Notes: generated by a model from the sequence alone, not told the origin. Positions 21,019 to 32,870 are shown, counted from the first letter of the stretch. The stretch: 46,391 nucleotides of DNA from Phaeoceros laevis (GCA_049999765.1 JBNGIQ010008548.1:52223-98613), one strand, 5' to 3'. Translations and numbers: made by a program.

Positions 21019-22277
21019 ATGAAGTTTTTCTTGTGCGGAGGCTCGGATGCACCGGACTGGATTCTGCCGCATGTCTCGGCGCTTTCCTACGTCGTATGTC
21101 ACGTGCTCCCGTATTGCTTAGGGTTAGCGGTGTTCATCTCACATCGACTCTCTGTCATGTCTTCGGTGTCAATGCAGTGGATTCATCTTCAGCATCCTTC
21201 TAATGTTCTGTGCAGTCGGCAGCCAGGATAAAGTTGCTGGCTGGCCACCTTATCACACACATGCTTGAAGGTGCTTTCGAGGTATCTATTCTTTCTCCAA
21301 GTGACGTTGTGTTTCAAAGCTTTGACGCCATGAGCTACCGGGGGGGGAGGGGGGGGGGGATTTTGTCTGCCATTTTTCTGTCCTGTGTGCTCAATTGACG
21401 CTTACCATCGTTCCCGTCTGGCAGTACGACAAGGTGCTGAAGCTGACAGCAGACTCCAGTCTCGGTATGGACAATTGCAACATGTCCAAAAAGCTCAGGA
21501 TTTCTGGGACGATCCTGACAAAAATTGTTCAGGTTTTGATTAGAACGGACTGTAGAGCGCAGGCGGGTCGGATGTGAAGGCGTGTATTGCAGCTCTGCAC
21601 TTTGTCCTGACTAGTGCTGCCAAATTTGACGTGGATCCTGCCACCCTTTCCAGGGAGCTGCAACAGCTTGGCTTACCTCGAGGTTTCTATAGCGGAATCT
21701 CACATGCTTCGACTTCTACACAGAATGTGATGAACGGGGTTCTGAATTATTTTTTTTTGTTGCAGAACATAGTGATGCCCTTTGCAAGTCGTATGCAGAA
21801 GGGAGGGAATCACTGCAGGCCAAATTTTTTGAAGAGACTCTGCAAGGTTAGTAAGATGATGGTTCTAGGTCACTTGTCACGGTCGTTGTATGTGATTGAC
21901 AAATGTGGAAGCATGTCTTTGAATACTAGCTACTTTTCCAGCTCCTCCCCTTCAAATCTGTGGCTGGCAAGAACATGTTGGTAGCTCTGGAAGAGTAGTT
22001 CTGCAACTCGCCCGAGATCAGCAAGACGATGCAGGGAAGGGCAAGCACAACAACAAAGTATCAATCAACGTGTCTGTGGACAAGCTTCGATTGCTTTTAC
22101 ATGGTAAGTTCGAGTAGTTCTGTATTTCAGCTCAATGATCTTGTGGAAATCGGTGTGCTGTCAGCACGTGTAGTTACAGGGGCGGATACTTTGCACTGGA
22201 CACAACCTCAAAAGATTGTAATTTGGTTTCTGGCAGAATTGAAGGCGTCGAGGATGCTCATGGAGGGTTTTCTGTAG
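21019..22277 (+). CDS. COMMD4: COMM domain-containing protein 4
   Basis: Seven exons: 21019-21093, 21216-21281, 21425-21464, 21563-21682, 21766-21846, 21942-22103 and 22237-22277. They give 194 residues, close to the usual length of about 199. The start [16 protein letters not shown] matches the COMMD4 family start. The conserved [22 protein letters not shown] and LQQLGLPR helical block follows, and then the C-terminal COMM domain with [25 protein letters not shown] proteins form the Commander complex, which with Retriever recycles endosomal membrane proteins in animals. What it does in plants is not established as far as I know. A long G run lies in intron 2. Confidence 0.9.
21340..21359 (+). 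repeat. G-rich run in COMMD4 intron 2
   Basis: About 20 bases made of G with a single A. It could form a G-quadruplex in the transcript, and it is also a likely place for sequencing length error. Confidence 0.6.
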
Positions 22278-22662
22278 CCAAAGATGCAGCTACTCATGTT
22301 TTGCAACTGACAACTCACCTAGTCTACTGTTCAGTTCATACTGCACCGAGAGTAAAATTCTCTTAATAGGAAACGAACCAACCGTGAAGGTGTAAATCAC
22401 GTGAACTCTTCCGCTCCAGCCTCCACTGGGCTAATACGAATTGACCGTGCAGCCGATGAGAGCGTCCAAGACTAAGACTCTGGCCTGCGCTTCAGAAAAC
22501 GGCGTGTCCTGGTTATTGTTCTAACCAGGTTCCCAACCGTTCGCGGAAACCAGGCGCGTTTGAGGCTACTGCTGCAGTCAAATTTGGCTCAAGGCTGGCA
22601 AAGGCGCTGGAGACGTCTCAAGCGTATCGATGTAGGACTGGTTGTGTCTCCAGGTTTCATCG
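22278..22662. other. Intergenic region between COMMD4 and the RING-PHD gene
   Basis: Expected to hold the COMMD4 3' end and the RING-PHD gene promoter or untranslated leader. No other feature was recognised. Confidence 0.4.
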
Positions 22663-25600
22663 ATGGGATCGATCTCCACGCCCATGGTATCCTGCTTCTT
22701 ACCTTCCAATGGGGTTCATTTGTTGTAGCTATTCGTACGGAATGCTTGCTGTCAAATTTCATCTCCGAGCGGAAGTTCGACCAGCGTCCTTGTGTTCCTG
22801 TAGGAACAGGACTCATGCCGAACTTGTGGCATTTGCGGGAAACAAATTACGGATCAAGGTGTCCTTGACTGCTGCCAGCATCTGTAAGCATTCATTGACG
22901 CTGCTCAGTTTCTTCCTCAGCGAGCTTGTCGGCTTCTAGATAGGGATCTGCCGAAGTACGATCACCAGAAGGTAGTGAAATTGAATGGGCGGAGGCAAAG
23001 ATTTTGTGGCACTTACAATTTTTTCTTCGAGCAGGTTTTGCTTTTCCTGTATCGACGACTGGGCATCTGTTACAAATCTGTGTCCAATATGCAAGTTAAG
23101 GTTTCGGCTCATCACCTGCTTGCCGGTTAGTCTCCCAACCAATCCTGTAGTGCTGATAGCAAAGATGTGGCAGAATTTGAGATGCCCAGGATATGCGTTC
23201 GTTTAACACAGTTGCCGTATCACCTGCTTGCCCTCAGGGCAGGAGCGCTGAGCCTGGCTCTGGGCAAGAGTGTTCTACCGACAGGAAAAGGTTCGACGTG
23301 TTCCACAGAATTTGGGCGTTCGTTTCTAAGGGGGTTGAGACAAATAACTTGTCTGGTTTTGGACTGCACCTCATTTATTGCCGTCTCCTTACAGGGACGA
23401 TGATCAGCTTTGCCCATCATTTTATATTGATGAAGAGGTAGGTTGAAATGTGTTTTGACGTTATTTGTTGGTAGAGACCTGTTTGTTGAGCTCAACACAA
23501 CACTGAGGACTTTTGTCACAGGCTGTCACGTGTTTGGAGGGAGATGAATGCCTTGTCCGATCAGGAAAGGCCATGGAAGTGGAAGCTGATGATACCTCAG
23601 TTGCATGTGACTGCTGTGACCGCTGGTTTGTCCACGGAGCCACGATCAACAAAATTTTTGGTCATGTCACTTTTCTGCTGAGCTAGCTGTTGGTTTCACC
23701 GTGCTACCGTTGATTTTCGTTGTTTTCAGGTACCATGCTGGTTGCGTTGGGTTTGACACTTTGGGTTGCACTCAGAAATCCTGGTGGTGTCCGAGGTTCT
23801 CCTCCTCACTGTCCTGTCCTGCACTGCATCTCCTTTTCCATTTGTGCCTTCGGAGACCATCTTTACAAATGAAGTTGCACTGTAGGTGTGCTCTGGGTAC
23901 AGAAGCAAACTTGGGCCCACTTTCAGCATCGCAGAAGCCCTCCAAATCAGAATCAGCAGCAAACAATCTGTGCGGTCCTGCAGTGGAAATGCACCGACCT
24001 GAGTCTGCTTCTCAGGGGGAGATCCCATTGTCGAGTGCAGCATGTAGCCAGCAGAAGAACAGTCAAAACACTGCAAGCAGCGCAACAACTTCTAAGGTGC
24101 AATCTCCCCGCCCCGACTTTCAGCGTATCAGAACAAGACTGCCAGAGTCTTTCTCTGTAACAACCAGAGTCACCTCACAAGAGACAAATCCCAAGAAGAG
24201 GAGCCGGACAGCCGTGTAAGTTTTGTATTCAAGCCAGCACTTGGCCTCCTATTTCACTCGATTTTCAGATCTCTTTTCTCAAGATTCTTCGAATTCTTGG
24301 AGAATCAGCATTTCTGCTGGGACTGGATCTGTAAATACTGTTTGGTGTGGTCTTTTTCAGGGAGGTACCTGACCACCAGGAAAATGTAGACACCCGGCTG
24401 CAAGGGTTGTTCGCTGGTGTGTCACCAAGGGGAGTCCAACGTTTTACAAACACCGACTCCCAGCAAGAGAAAGCTAAGTCACCTCAGACAGGTGGGCATG
24501 AAGATGTTGATGACTTGGTTGAAATTGTCCGAGATCCCGGTTATCGAGTAGCTCAGGTGGAAGGGGGGGACGGATATAACAGTCCTAGATCAGCTGGAGA
24601 AACTGCTATCCGGACTAGAATAATCATGCACAGGGCTGAATCTGGAGAATCATCTGTAGTAGAACAGGTGCGGCAGCAAATGCGCTCCGCAGCAGGTTAT
24701 GGGGCTGCAGAGGATTTGGGAAAGGTAGATTTGTCAGATGATAGGTTTCTTGCTGCATACAAGGCAGCTGTTGCTGCAAAAGACAAAGGTAATATGCAGG
24801 CAACAAGGGCTGTCCGAAAAGGCAGCTCATGGGTCATGAAGGCACTCACACATGGGACAAGTGTAAGAGATAAGCTGACTAGGAAGCTTTATGGTGGAAC
24901 TAGCACTCGACGGACATGGGACAGAGATTGGGATGTTGCTTTTTGGAAGGGAGGGCGTGGGATTTCAAGGAAACGTTCTGAGCACAAGGTTCATGTCGAG
25001 TCTCCCTCAGAGCAGTCTGATTCTGCTGCTGAAAAGGTCTACCTGGCTGATATTTCCCTTTTTGCCAGGAAGGATGACACTGAGTCCATCTCTGCTCCTG
25101 AATCTGATTGTCAGTTTGTTGCTGATGTCGGCCACATTAGCTTGTCAAATAAAGTGCTGGGGAAGGGACCTCTGGTTGATAGCAGGGGTAATGGGCAACA
25201 GTTAAGCCATCAGCATACGAGACCAGATTCAAAGTCTAAGTCTCTGAAAGATATGGAAGGTGGTAATTTCATGTATGCAGTAAAAAGCTCACATTGGTTT
25301 TTGACTGAATGGAGTGCTTATACCTGCTGCTGTATGGTGTCCACCACAGGTGCTCTCTCCGTCACACCTGTAGCCAAATTAGATGTGAATGACAAGCGGA
25401 AATGGGCACTTGAAGTTTTGGCTAGGAAAAAGGGAGAGCTGGGTCCCGCTCACACTAGCAAGGCTGGAAAGAGGGAGTCCCTTGTGGTGATGCGTCTTTT
25501 CCATGTCCCCAATTCATCAAATAATGGTCTACGTTGTTATCTATTTTTTTATGCTGATTTTGGTTCACATTTTCCATTTGGGGCTCTAAAATTCGGTGTT

Positions 25601-27724
25601 CGTGTGCGATCATGGCAGGATTTTCTTCCTCTTGATTTAAGGCCATCCATCGACATCAGTCTGTCAAGCAAGATACCCTCTGCTACTCGACAGGTGTTTG
25701 CCCTTATCCTGATCAGCATTGGAGATGCAACTTGGTGTAGCCCTTAGGCTTTGCAAGGTTAGCCAAGTTGTTGTGGCGTGGAGCTTAGTAGCTTTTGATC
25801 CTCATTGGTAATGGGTGGAACTTTGAAGGTTCGCCTGTATGTAATCCTTGTATCCTCGAACTCTACTATAGTAGGTGGTGTTTTGTGTAAGTTTTTTAGC
25901 TACTTTCACTTCGGAGGTGCAAGCGGCATGCAATGCCTGGGCTACCTCAAGGAGGCAGTGTCTATTGCAGGGCAGGAATCATTTCCAGGGTGGCTGAGAT
26001 AAGTAGACCTAATCTCTTCTCTGAAACTCGTCATTTGCAGACTCAGCTTAATCGGATTCTGGAACACCAGTTAAGAAGCTCTGGAGTGAGACAAAATCCT
26101 AGAAGTGTCAAATGTCAGCAAGCAATTGCCGCTGCAGTAGGCATGGAGCATGAGATCTTTGAGAAGTCCAACACAAAGGGCGTGTATTTGAACTTGTGTG
26201 CAAGGGCTACATCCCGGTCTACTTGCAAAGGAAAAGGGAAAGAAAGTATAGAACTTCCTAGCTCCTCAACAGACCGTAAAGTCAGAGAAGCACTAATAGC
26301 TACTGGTCTGCTGTCTGACTCTGATTCTGATTCACCTCGTAGAGACTTGTCTGGAAGCTCAGTCCTTGCTGGTGAGACTAAGGAAGACAATCCACCTCAC
26401 AGTGGCTATGGTGGTTCACCTTCAACCCTCGTTTCAGCTCAGAGTGATGCCGTTATCAGCCAGGAACTAACAGGAAACTCACCAGCAACAGCAGGAGTTT
26501 CTCTCGACTTAAATGGACAGCAGCCAACACTAGGAGCTGAGATGTTTTGTTCCTCGCCTCTTTATTTGGATGAAGATTTTGGTTTGGATGGTGAAGACCT
26601 AGAAGCTCCGATGGTTATTGGCCACACAGCCAATACAGCACACAAGGATGGGACTTCAAAGGTTAAAGTTGTGCTGACGACTTTCAACAAGTTCAAGCAT
26701 GCTGGCTCAATAGTAGCTGAAGCAGAAAGTGAAAAACCAGAGAAGGTGGTTGAAGATATTGCCCTAGTTGAAGCACTTGGTAGTGCTCCTGAAAATGCAG
26801 AACAGGCCTGTAGAGATACATCAGGTGAACCCACGACAGAGGAAGCAGGAGAGGTACGTTCTCAATGCCTGACCATGGACCTAAACCAGCTAGAGGCTGT
26901 CACGAAGCCTTTAGAAACCACTGAACATTGCAAAGAACCCAATCACACTGAAATGAGGACTGCATCCTACCAAGTTGAGGAGAATGTATCTGCCCCGACC
27001 TCTGCAAAGGATGTCAAGCTCGGTGAGCCACCAGCTCTACATGTCCCGTCAGATTGTGGCAACCTTACCTTGGACGAGACACCAGCACATGGGAGTACTC
27101 GGGTGTGTACCAGAGAGGAAAGAGATTTGACTGGCGAGGGTGATGTGGATGATTGGATGAAGGTTGGCAAGTTTCCCAATCTTGAAAGCCGGATCGAAGA
27201 AGTAAGAAGTAGGGTTCTGAAAAAGAGTGCAGGTGTGTTGAACAAGCTCCTGACCAAGTTTCCTAGCTCAGGTCCAAACGACCCTGAGGCCAGTTGCATA
27301 ACAATGGAGCGTCTAGATGTGGAATGCACGGTGAGTGAGAAGGAGGAGAGGGAGCAGAGTGTAGATGAATGTGATGTTGCTGATCAAAGTGAATCTAAAG
27401 AAGCAAACCCATCTATACAGAAACAGGTACTCTTTCAGGACTCTCAGTTTCGTTCAGTTCCTTACATAGGGGTTGTAGCCGAGACGCGCATTGTGTGGGA
27501 AATATGTGCAGGTACATGCATATGTGAAGGAGCATTTGAGGCCGCTGTATAAGAGTGGGGTTATCACTTCGAAAGAATACCAGTGGGCAACTGCAAAGAC
27601 GGCCAGCAAAGTCATGCAGTATCACCCTGGGGCGAAGTCTGCTGCATTTTTGATATCGGAGGGCAGCAAAGTGAAGAAGCTTGCGGAAGATTATCTCCAG
27701 GCGTTCACACAACGGAAGAGTTAA
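22663..27724 (+). CDS. RING-finger and PHD-finger protein, plant PHRF1-like
   Basis: Model of thirteen exons: 22663-22686, 22804-22883, 23035-23125, 23238-23290, 23395-23437, 23522-23625, 23730-23795, 23886-24215, 24361-25262, 25350-25486, 25619-25693, 26041-27426 and 27512-27724. They give 1167 residues in frame. The RING is split over two exons ([25 protein letters not shown]). The PHD finger follows ([23 protein letters not shown]). Next comes a long low-complexity region with Ser/Asp runs (SDSDSDSP), a [10 protein letters not shown]-like block, and the conserved end [22 protein letters not shown]. The plant family is a putative nuclear E3 ligase and chromatin reader. Exon 1 (MGSISTPM) and the 25487-25618 intron are the weakest parts, because the frame also reads through that intron and through 25263-25349. 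A broken copy of exons 12-13 lies at 43226-45085. Confidence 0.85.
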
Positions 27725-29112
27725 GCAGTGCTGTTGGGATAGAGAGACATTATTTGGTGCACAAGCAAGAAAGAAAAAGTGCGATAATTGGTTGTGGTTG
27801 AGCAGGAGGTGAGCGATACCTTTTTGTTGCTCATAGGCTGTTTTGGGAACTGCTCCTGAGAGTTTTCACCGAGCCAGTAAAAAGGCCTACTGCTAAAGCT
27901 TGTTAGGTGGATGGGTTGAATCCAATCATCTAGGTATAACGTAGGGATGCGGAATGCCTGGAGTGCCAGGGCTGCTCTGTAGCTAGCATCATCTCTCATT
28001 TGCAAGGTCTGACTGCCACATTATGCGTGTGACGGGAAACAGGGGCATGGTGAGGGAGCAGAGAGCTTTGCTCTTGGTCTTCAGAGTCTAGATCTGACAG
28101 GAAGCCATAAGTAGATTGAACTGTCTCTGTTAGATATTTTCAGTGTCCGCCCTGACTTTGCTATGGAGGTTTTGAGTAGTGTAACGTGCATTAATGAGCT
28201 CGGACAGTTCGGGCTACCTCTAACGCCTCATTAGAACATGGTAATGGAACTGTTCTTATCCTCCACGTAGAAAGTCAGCCTTGCATATGAAGGTTGTCAA
28301 GCTGCATATCGGCTCGAAGCAAGTTGTCTCTGTGCTGTGGAGCATAAGTTCTACAAATTATTGGACCCAATGTGGTGTAGGTCTGCAAGGTCGTGTCTGT
28401 CATTTCCTTGTTTCAGATGCAGTTTCGATAACAAGAGTGGCAGGATAGTGTACTCAAATTGGTATGCTGTGCAACTGGTTGTTTTTGAACATTGCTAATG
28501 CCTCATAAGTGTGGCTTCAGGGGTTGATGGGGAATGCCCATGGAGGGGAGGTCACTCGCACTAGACCGTTCTCACTTGTTGGATTCAATCGACGGAACAC
28601 AGGTTTGAATATACACAGGCACGATCTTAAGCACAAAGAGTGTCATGACGATCTGGTACACTTCCTCTTCCACTCCACAGCTTGCTTTCCTTTCTTTCTC
28701 GTTGCATTGGAAAAGAGGCCTCGGCACAGCCGGCCTGCGATGACCTCTGGCATCTTCTACTGCTGGTGACAAGACGAGGTCGACAGAGGAATGGGACGTA
28801 ATCGAGACTGCGGGCGGAGCCGCTACATGACATGTGCAAACCTGTCCAGAGTAGAATACCCCTCGTGGGCTGTGTTATACATCCCACTTACACATCCGTG
28901 GAGGAGGCAGTTGACGCCCTCTATGTTCACTTCGGGAAAAAGCAACACAACGTGGTCCAGTGTGTTCCATGATGATGAAGCAATGGTTTTTGACACTCGC
29001 CGCTATAACCTGGATGCAAACCGGTAGGATGGGTGCGTGTAAGCTCAGCATCATTGTGAAAAACCAAGTGCAGCACCTCATCATCGGTGTTACAGGAGCA
29101 CTTCGGTGTGAA
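27725..29112. other. Downstream flank of the RING-PHD gene and gene-poor sequence
   Basis: The first about 650 bases are partly repeated after the pseudogene copy near 44780-45085, so the duplication took 3' flank with it. At 28886-28972 a plus-strand frame reads TYTSVEEAVDALYVHFGKKQ, which looks like real protein, but I could not assign it and no gene model could be built. Confidence 0.4.
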
Positions 29113-30472
29113 TTGGTGAGCACCAGAAGTACGTTACAATACGAGTGCTGGGCAGCCCTTCACTGTAATGATTCTGAGGTGCACACGCAAGTGTCAGACA
29201 AAGGCAGTAAGAAGTAAATTAAATCTCGAACACGAGCAGCTGGCCTTGTTTGTTTCTCTTCGCTGTTGCTAAGTCTCGAACCCCCACAGACGGGAGGCTG
29301 GCAGGGCATGTGACGCAAACGGGTGTAGACTACTACTCCATCACCCTTCCTCTTCCCACTCCCAACGTTATGTTGATTTCCTCCTCTCTTGTCAGCCTCC
29401 CAGAGACTCCTTTCTTCCAAGAAAAGTTGTCAGACCTCCCCAACCAGGTCCAGATGCTCTCCCCAACTACTACGAGTCTGTGTGAGCTGGATGGATCAGT
29501 CCAGGGAATCCAGGCACAAGCTCCCGCCAAGCCCCCTGCAGCACCCCAGCTGCTGCGGACACAATCCACGATTACATCCTTATCTCAAAATCTGCTGCGA
29601 ACACCATTCCAAGGTCTTTGAGCACATGTCAACCAAGCTGCTCCACTCTCCTTGCAGACACCTCCTTCAATCTGTGCATGCAGCTGCTGTCCCTTATCTC
29701 GAGCTAGTACTCATGACAACCCTTGCACACATGTGTGCCTGCAGCAGACAAAATGAATGTAAGAGAATTTGAAAGAGCGAACCTTCCTAGGCCAGTTGCA
29801 TACTACTGTGACTTCAGACAAAGGGCCAAGGTTGTGACCCATGGCCTGCAAGGCAAAGCCTACAATAATCGCAGCCCATGTAACTCCATTCAACTAAGAA
29901 CAACTCAAGCATCCAGATAGATAGATTTCTCCATGCCAATCAATCTACTCGAATGATTCTAATGAAAGATACCGCTTTCCAGACTAGAATCTGCCCAAGA
30001 GCGCCCTGTTTCTCAGTCCCATACAGGTCCATACCCAAAGTCGCAGGAAGACGAAGTGGAGGGGTTTCTCTAACATCAACCATACCAACAGCCCCATTAG
30101 CCTGCACACATTGGACTGGGCATCAACCAGCGCTGCTGCTCAACCTGAGTTTGAATCGGCGAAACAGTGATTGTGCTGTGGTTGAGACACAAGCGGGCGG
30201 GTGACACAAGGGGGCGGGTGGCAACCTGTTCCTTGATTGCCTCATTGCCTCACACATTGTTTGTCTGGCTGCTAACCGTGGGAAAGCGGAAAGGTACTCC
30301 TCCCGTGACGCCTCATCGGCAAACTCTCGAGTATAGCGACGACAGGTCCTTGAGCCACTGGCATGTCCCGACACAGCGGTTTTTATGTGACACTTCCGTG
30401 TGCATCTCAGAATGATGACATTGAAGGACTGCCCAGCACTCGTATTGTAACGTACTTCTGTTGCTCACCAAA
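29113..30472. repeat. Inverted repeat pair, about 86-base arms about 1.2 kb apart
   Basis: The left arm (29113-29198) starts TTGGTGAGCACCAGAAGTAC. The right arm (30388-30472) is its reverse complement at about 85-90% identity by eye. Both arms are open in the same sense and encode similar peptides around STLQYECWA. The element could be a non-autonomous DNA transposon, with the arms as terminal inverted repeats, or an inverted duplication of an exon. No transposase and no clear target-site duplication were seen. Frames inside are short and unrecognised. Confidence 0.7.
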
Positions 30473-30920
30473 GTGAGCCACGCCCATTCAGTCGGGTCGG
30501 TACTCGCCGACCCCAGCTCCGGGGCTGGAGCCATGAGCCATGAGCCTGCCTGGGTCCCCGCACTCGTTGTCCGGGGACGATTTTGCTGCGTTGCTCGACT
30601 TCGAGCTGCAAGCGGGCTCTGAAGAGGAGGAGGAAAATTGTGCTGAGGATGGAGGTGTGGGGGTGGAGAAAGACGGACTTGACGTTGCGGAACATGACCA
30701 GGAACCTGACGAGGAGGCAGAGCGCCAAGGGTTAGAGGAGGTGTGTGAGAATGAATGTAAGGAGCTGGCAAAGCAGAATGCGAGGTGCCCTCCTCATCCC
30801 GGGTTTATGTGGGAAGTCTGCATTCGCTGCGGAGCCCAAAAGGCAGCCAGCGAGACTGTAGAAGCTGGGGTTGGAGAGCGTGTTATTTCACAAGTGGACA
30901 GCACTCTCCGGACATCAAAG

Positions 30921-31044
30921 GATCTGGATCTGGGTGCAGAGTCTGCTGTAATCATACTTGACAACCTGTTCCAGAGTCTGCTGTAATCATACTTGACACA
31001 GGCTGTCAAGTATGATAACGGCAGACTCTGCATCCAGATCCAGG
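30921..31044 (+). repeat. Fold-back 1: tandem plus inverted copies of a CPL coding segment
   Basis: A 27-base segment occurs at 30937-30963 and again at 30972-30998. Its inverted copy, extended to about 41 bases, is at 31004-31044 and pairs with 30921-30963 with about three mismatches. The sense copy encodes AESAVIILD of the CPL protein. Confidence 0.85.
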
Positions 31045-31182
31045 GATGCCTCCATTTGGGTGTGATGGATTGCTTACTTGAGCGGGGGGGATTAGCGTAG
31101 TGAGATGACGATCGGCTGCCTCCTTTAACAGGTGTGGCGAAACCATGGAGCAAACCTCGTCTTGATAGAGTGGTACCATTTT

Positions 31183-31399
31183 TTGTGCTGTAGAAGCTGT
31201 GATGGACCTTCAACAGAGTTTTCAGCACAGTGGCTAGAGTCCCCTCTAGCTCGCTTTCATCGATGTTCAAGTTGGAGACAGTATTGCATACAAGGCAAAT
31301 CTCTCACGGAGGCACACAAAGATGAAAGCGAGCTAGAGGGAACTCTCGCCACTGTGCTGAAAACTCTGTTGAAGGTCCATCACAGCTTCTACAGCACAA
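31183..31399 (+). repeat. Fold-back 2: 78-base near-perfect inverted repeat of a CPL exon
   Basis: Arms 31183-31260 and 31321-31399 are reverse complements with two mismatches that I can see, around a 60-base loop. The right arm is the sense CPL exon segment (DESELEGTLATVLKTLLKVH). The left arm is its inverted copy. A transcript through both would fold into a long, nearly perfect hairpin. Confidence 0.92.
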
Positions 31400-32703
31400 C
31401 ACTGCCGGTTGGTGCTTTTTTCCAGGATTGAGTACTTTTGATTGCTTTAGGGGGGTAGTTGTGGTTGTGTAAGGGTGAGGAGGGAGGTTTGTGGGAGGCT
31501 CCTATTTATGGCATCAGGCTCTGCCTGCTGTGCCAGGGCCGTAATGGGAGACACGGGGATTCATTTGCCTCAAAAGATGTGACCAAGGTAGGTTCCAACC
31601 AAGAGAATTGTGGCTTGGTTCAGTTGTAGCTGCCTTGTTAACAGCTGTGGTGACACACACGGGGACTGAAAATCCTGCCTAATATGTTTGTGGTTAGCAA
31701 TTCTAGAAGAGGTGCGCTCCAAAATTTTGGAAGGGTGCAAGGTAGTTTTCAGCAAAATATTCCCGACGACATCGACTTCCCTGGAACATAGCAGAGAGAG
31801 GTACCAGCCAGAGAATCATGATCTGTGGCGACTGGGCGCCCAGTGCTCAAGAAACCAGAACAGCTCTATAACCCATGTGGTAGCTCTGGACAGATGGATG
31901 GACAAGGCCCGGTGGGCAAGGAGCAACAAGCGGTTCCTGGTGCATCCACGCTGGGTTGAAGCTGCACTGTACCTGTGGCGCAAGCCCGATGAGCAGGATT
32001 TTCCGGTGGGCGACGACCGGACAGCCCCTCCGATGACAACATTTGGCAAGACAGTGGAAGTGCACCCTGCTGGTGGATCACAAAATGGTGGGGAGGTGGT
32101 GGTGCCTGAGGACGAACCTGGTGTCGCACCCCCAGGCGAAGAAGCGGTGCTTGGAGGAGGAGCCACGTGTGGGCTGGGGGAAGACGACGTAGTACGGAGG
32201 GAGGGAAGAGTAGGCCCCGCCCCCAAAAATCCGAAATCGAAGCGGAATGGGCTCCTCCGGGGTCGGGCAGATTGCTCCATTTTTGGGTCACCCTCGGAAT
32301 CCGGCAGGGCAGACGAGGCGCTGTTGTGGGGGCTGGACTGGCCCTGATCGCATCCGATTGCTCCCTCGTGATTGCCAAATGATTGTGTGTCCGATTGCGG
32401 ATCCTGGGCATTGTGCGCTTGCAAGGGCCTGACTAAGAGACCTTCCCTTGGCGCGCGGAGGCGCAGGCCCTGCTGCCTTGCGGATGGATACGGGTGGGGC
32501 CTGTAGTCTTGCGTGCGTGCGTGCATGTGTGCGCCTTTAATGCCTGCCTGCCTGGGCCGTGGCCTTCTCTTCTCTCCTCATCCAAACTCATCAGGCTGTC
32601 AGGAGTAGTGTACTGGATTTCATCCATGGCAATCCTGAGCTTCTTCTGCTCCTCCGCCTTCCTCATCACTAGCTAGCCACTTACATGACGGAAGCAGCCT
32701 CCC

Positions 32704-32764
32704 GGACGACGTGATCGCTGAAGAAGTAGTGTATTTGGGGGTGATGAGAGAGCTGGGATGCGAT
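32704..32764 (-). pseudogene. Fragment of the 5' end of the neighbouring Roco-caspase gene
   Basis: About 60 bases match 38514-38573 with few differences and the same orientation relative to the gene. On the minus strand the fragment reads IASQLSHHPQIHYFFSDHVV; the full gene has IASQLSHHPQIHNFFSNHVL. It is an isolated relic, which suggests that Roco copies once existed here or that the fragment was captured. Confidence 0.85.
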
Positions 32765-32870
32765 CATGCCTCTTTCCTGGTACCTAACGGATAACCCAGT
32801 TGGTGGCTGAAGTATATTTTTCTCTGGATTTTGGTAGTATGCCGTGTCCCTGCATCCTGATGTTTTACAG

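Larger units (their letters stand above)
30540..32347 (+). pseudogene. CTD-phosphatase-like (CPL/FCP1-type) locus lacking its catalytic core
   Basis: Parts of a plant RNA polymerase II CTD phosphatase-like protein appear in the right order: an acidic start; PGFMWEVCIRCGAQK; ERVISQVDSTLRTSKDLDLG with AESAVIILDN; NLVLIEWYHF (31150-31182); KSLTEAHKDESELEGTLATV (31300-31370); and a BRCT domain from EEVRSKILEGCKVVFSKIF through ITHVVALDRWMDKARWA to PRWVEAALYLWRKP. Between the CxxC segment and ERVIS about 125 residues are missing. These are the residues that carry the DLDHT catalytic motif in the family, so phosphatase activity is not expected. Two fold-back duplications interrupt the coding pieces. 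A Pro/Gly-rich extension of unknown origin follows the BRCT domain. It is a decayed or repurposed copy; a BRCT-only transcript remains possible. Confidence 0.65.

Noticed and set aside
24347-25747. Long single plus-strand frame taken as one gene
   Set aside because: It reads through two probable introns (25263-25349 and 25487-25618) of the RING-PHD gene, and its first codons lie in the intron before 24361.
30794-31270. 158-codon minus-strand frame containing ESELEGTLATV
   Set aside because: It is open only because it reads the inverted fold-back copies of CPL sequence; it mixes frames and is not a gene.
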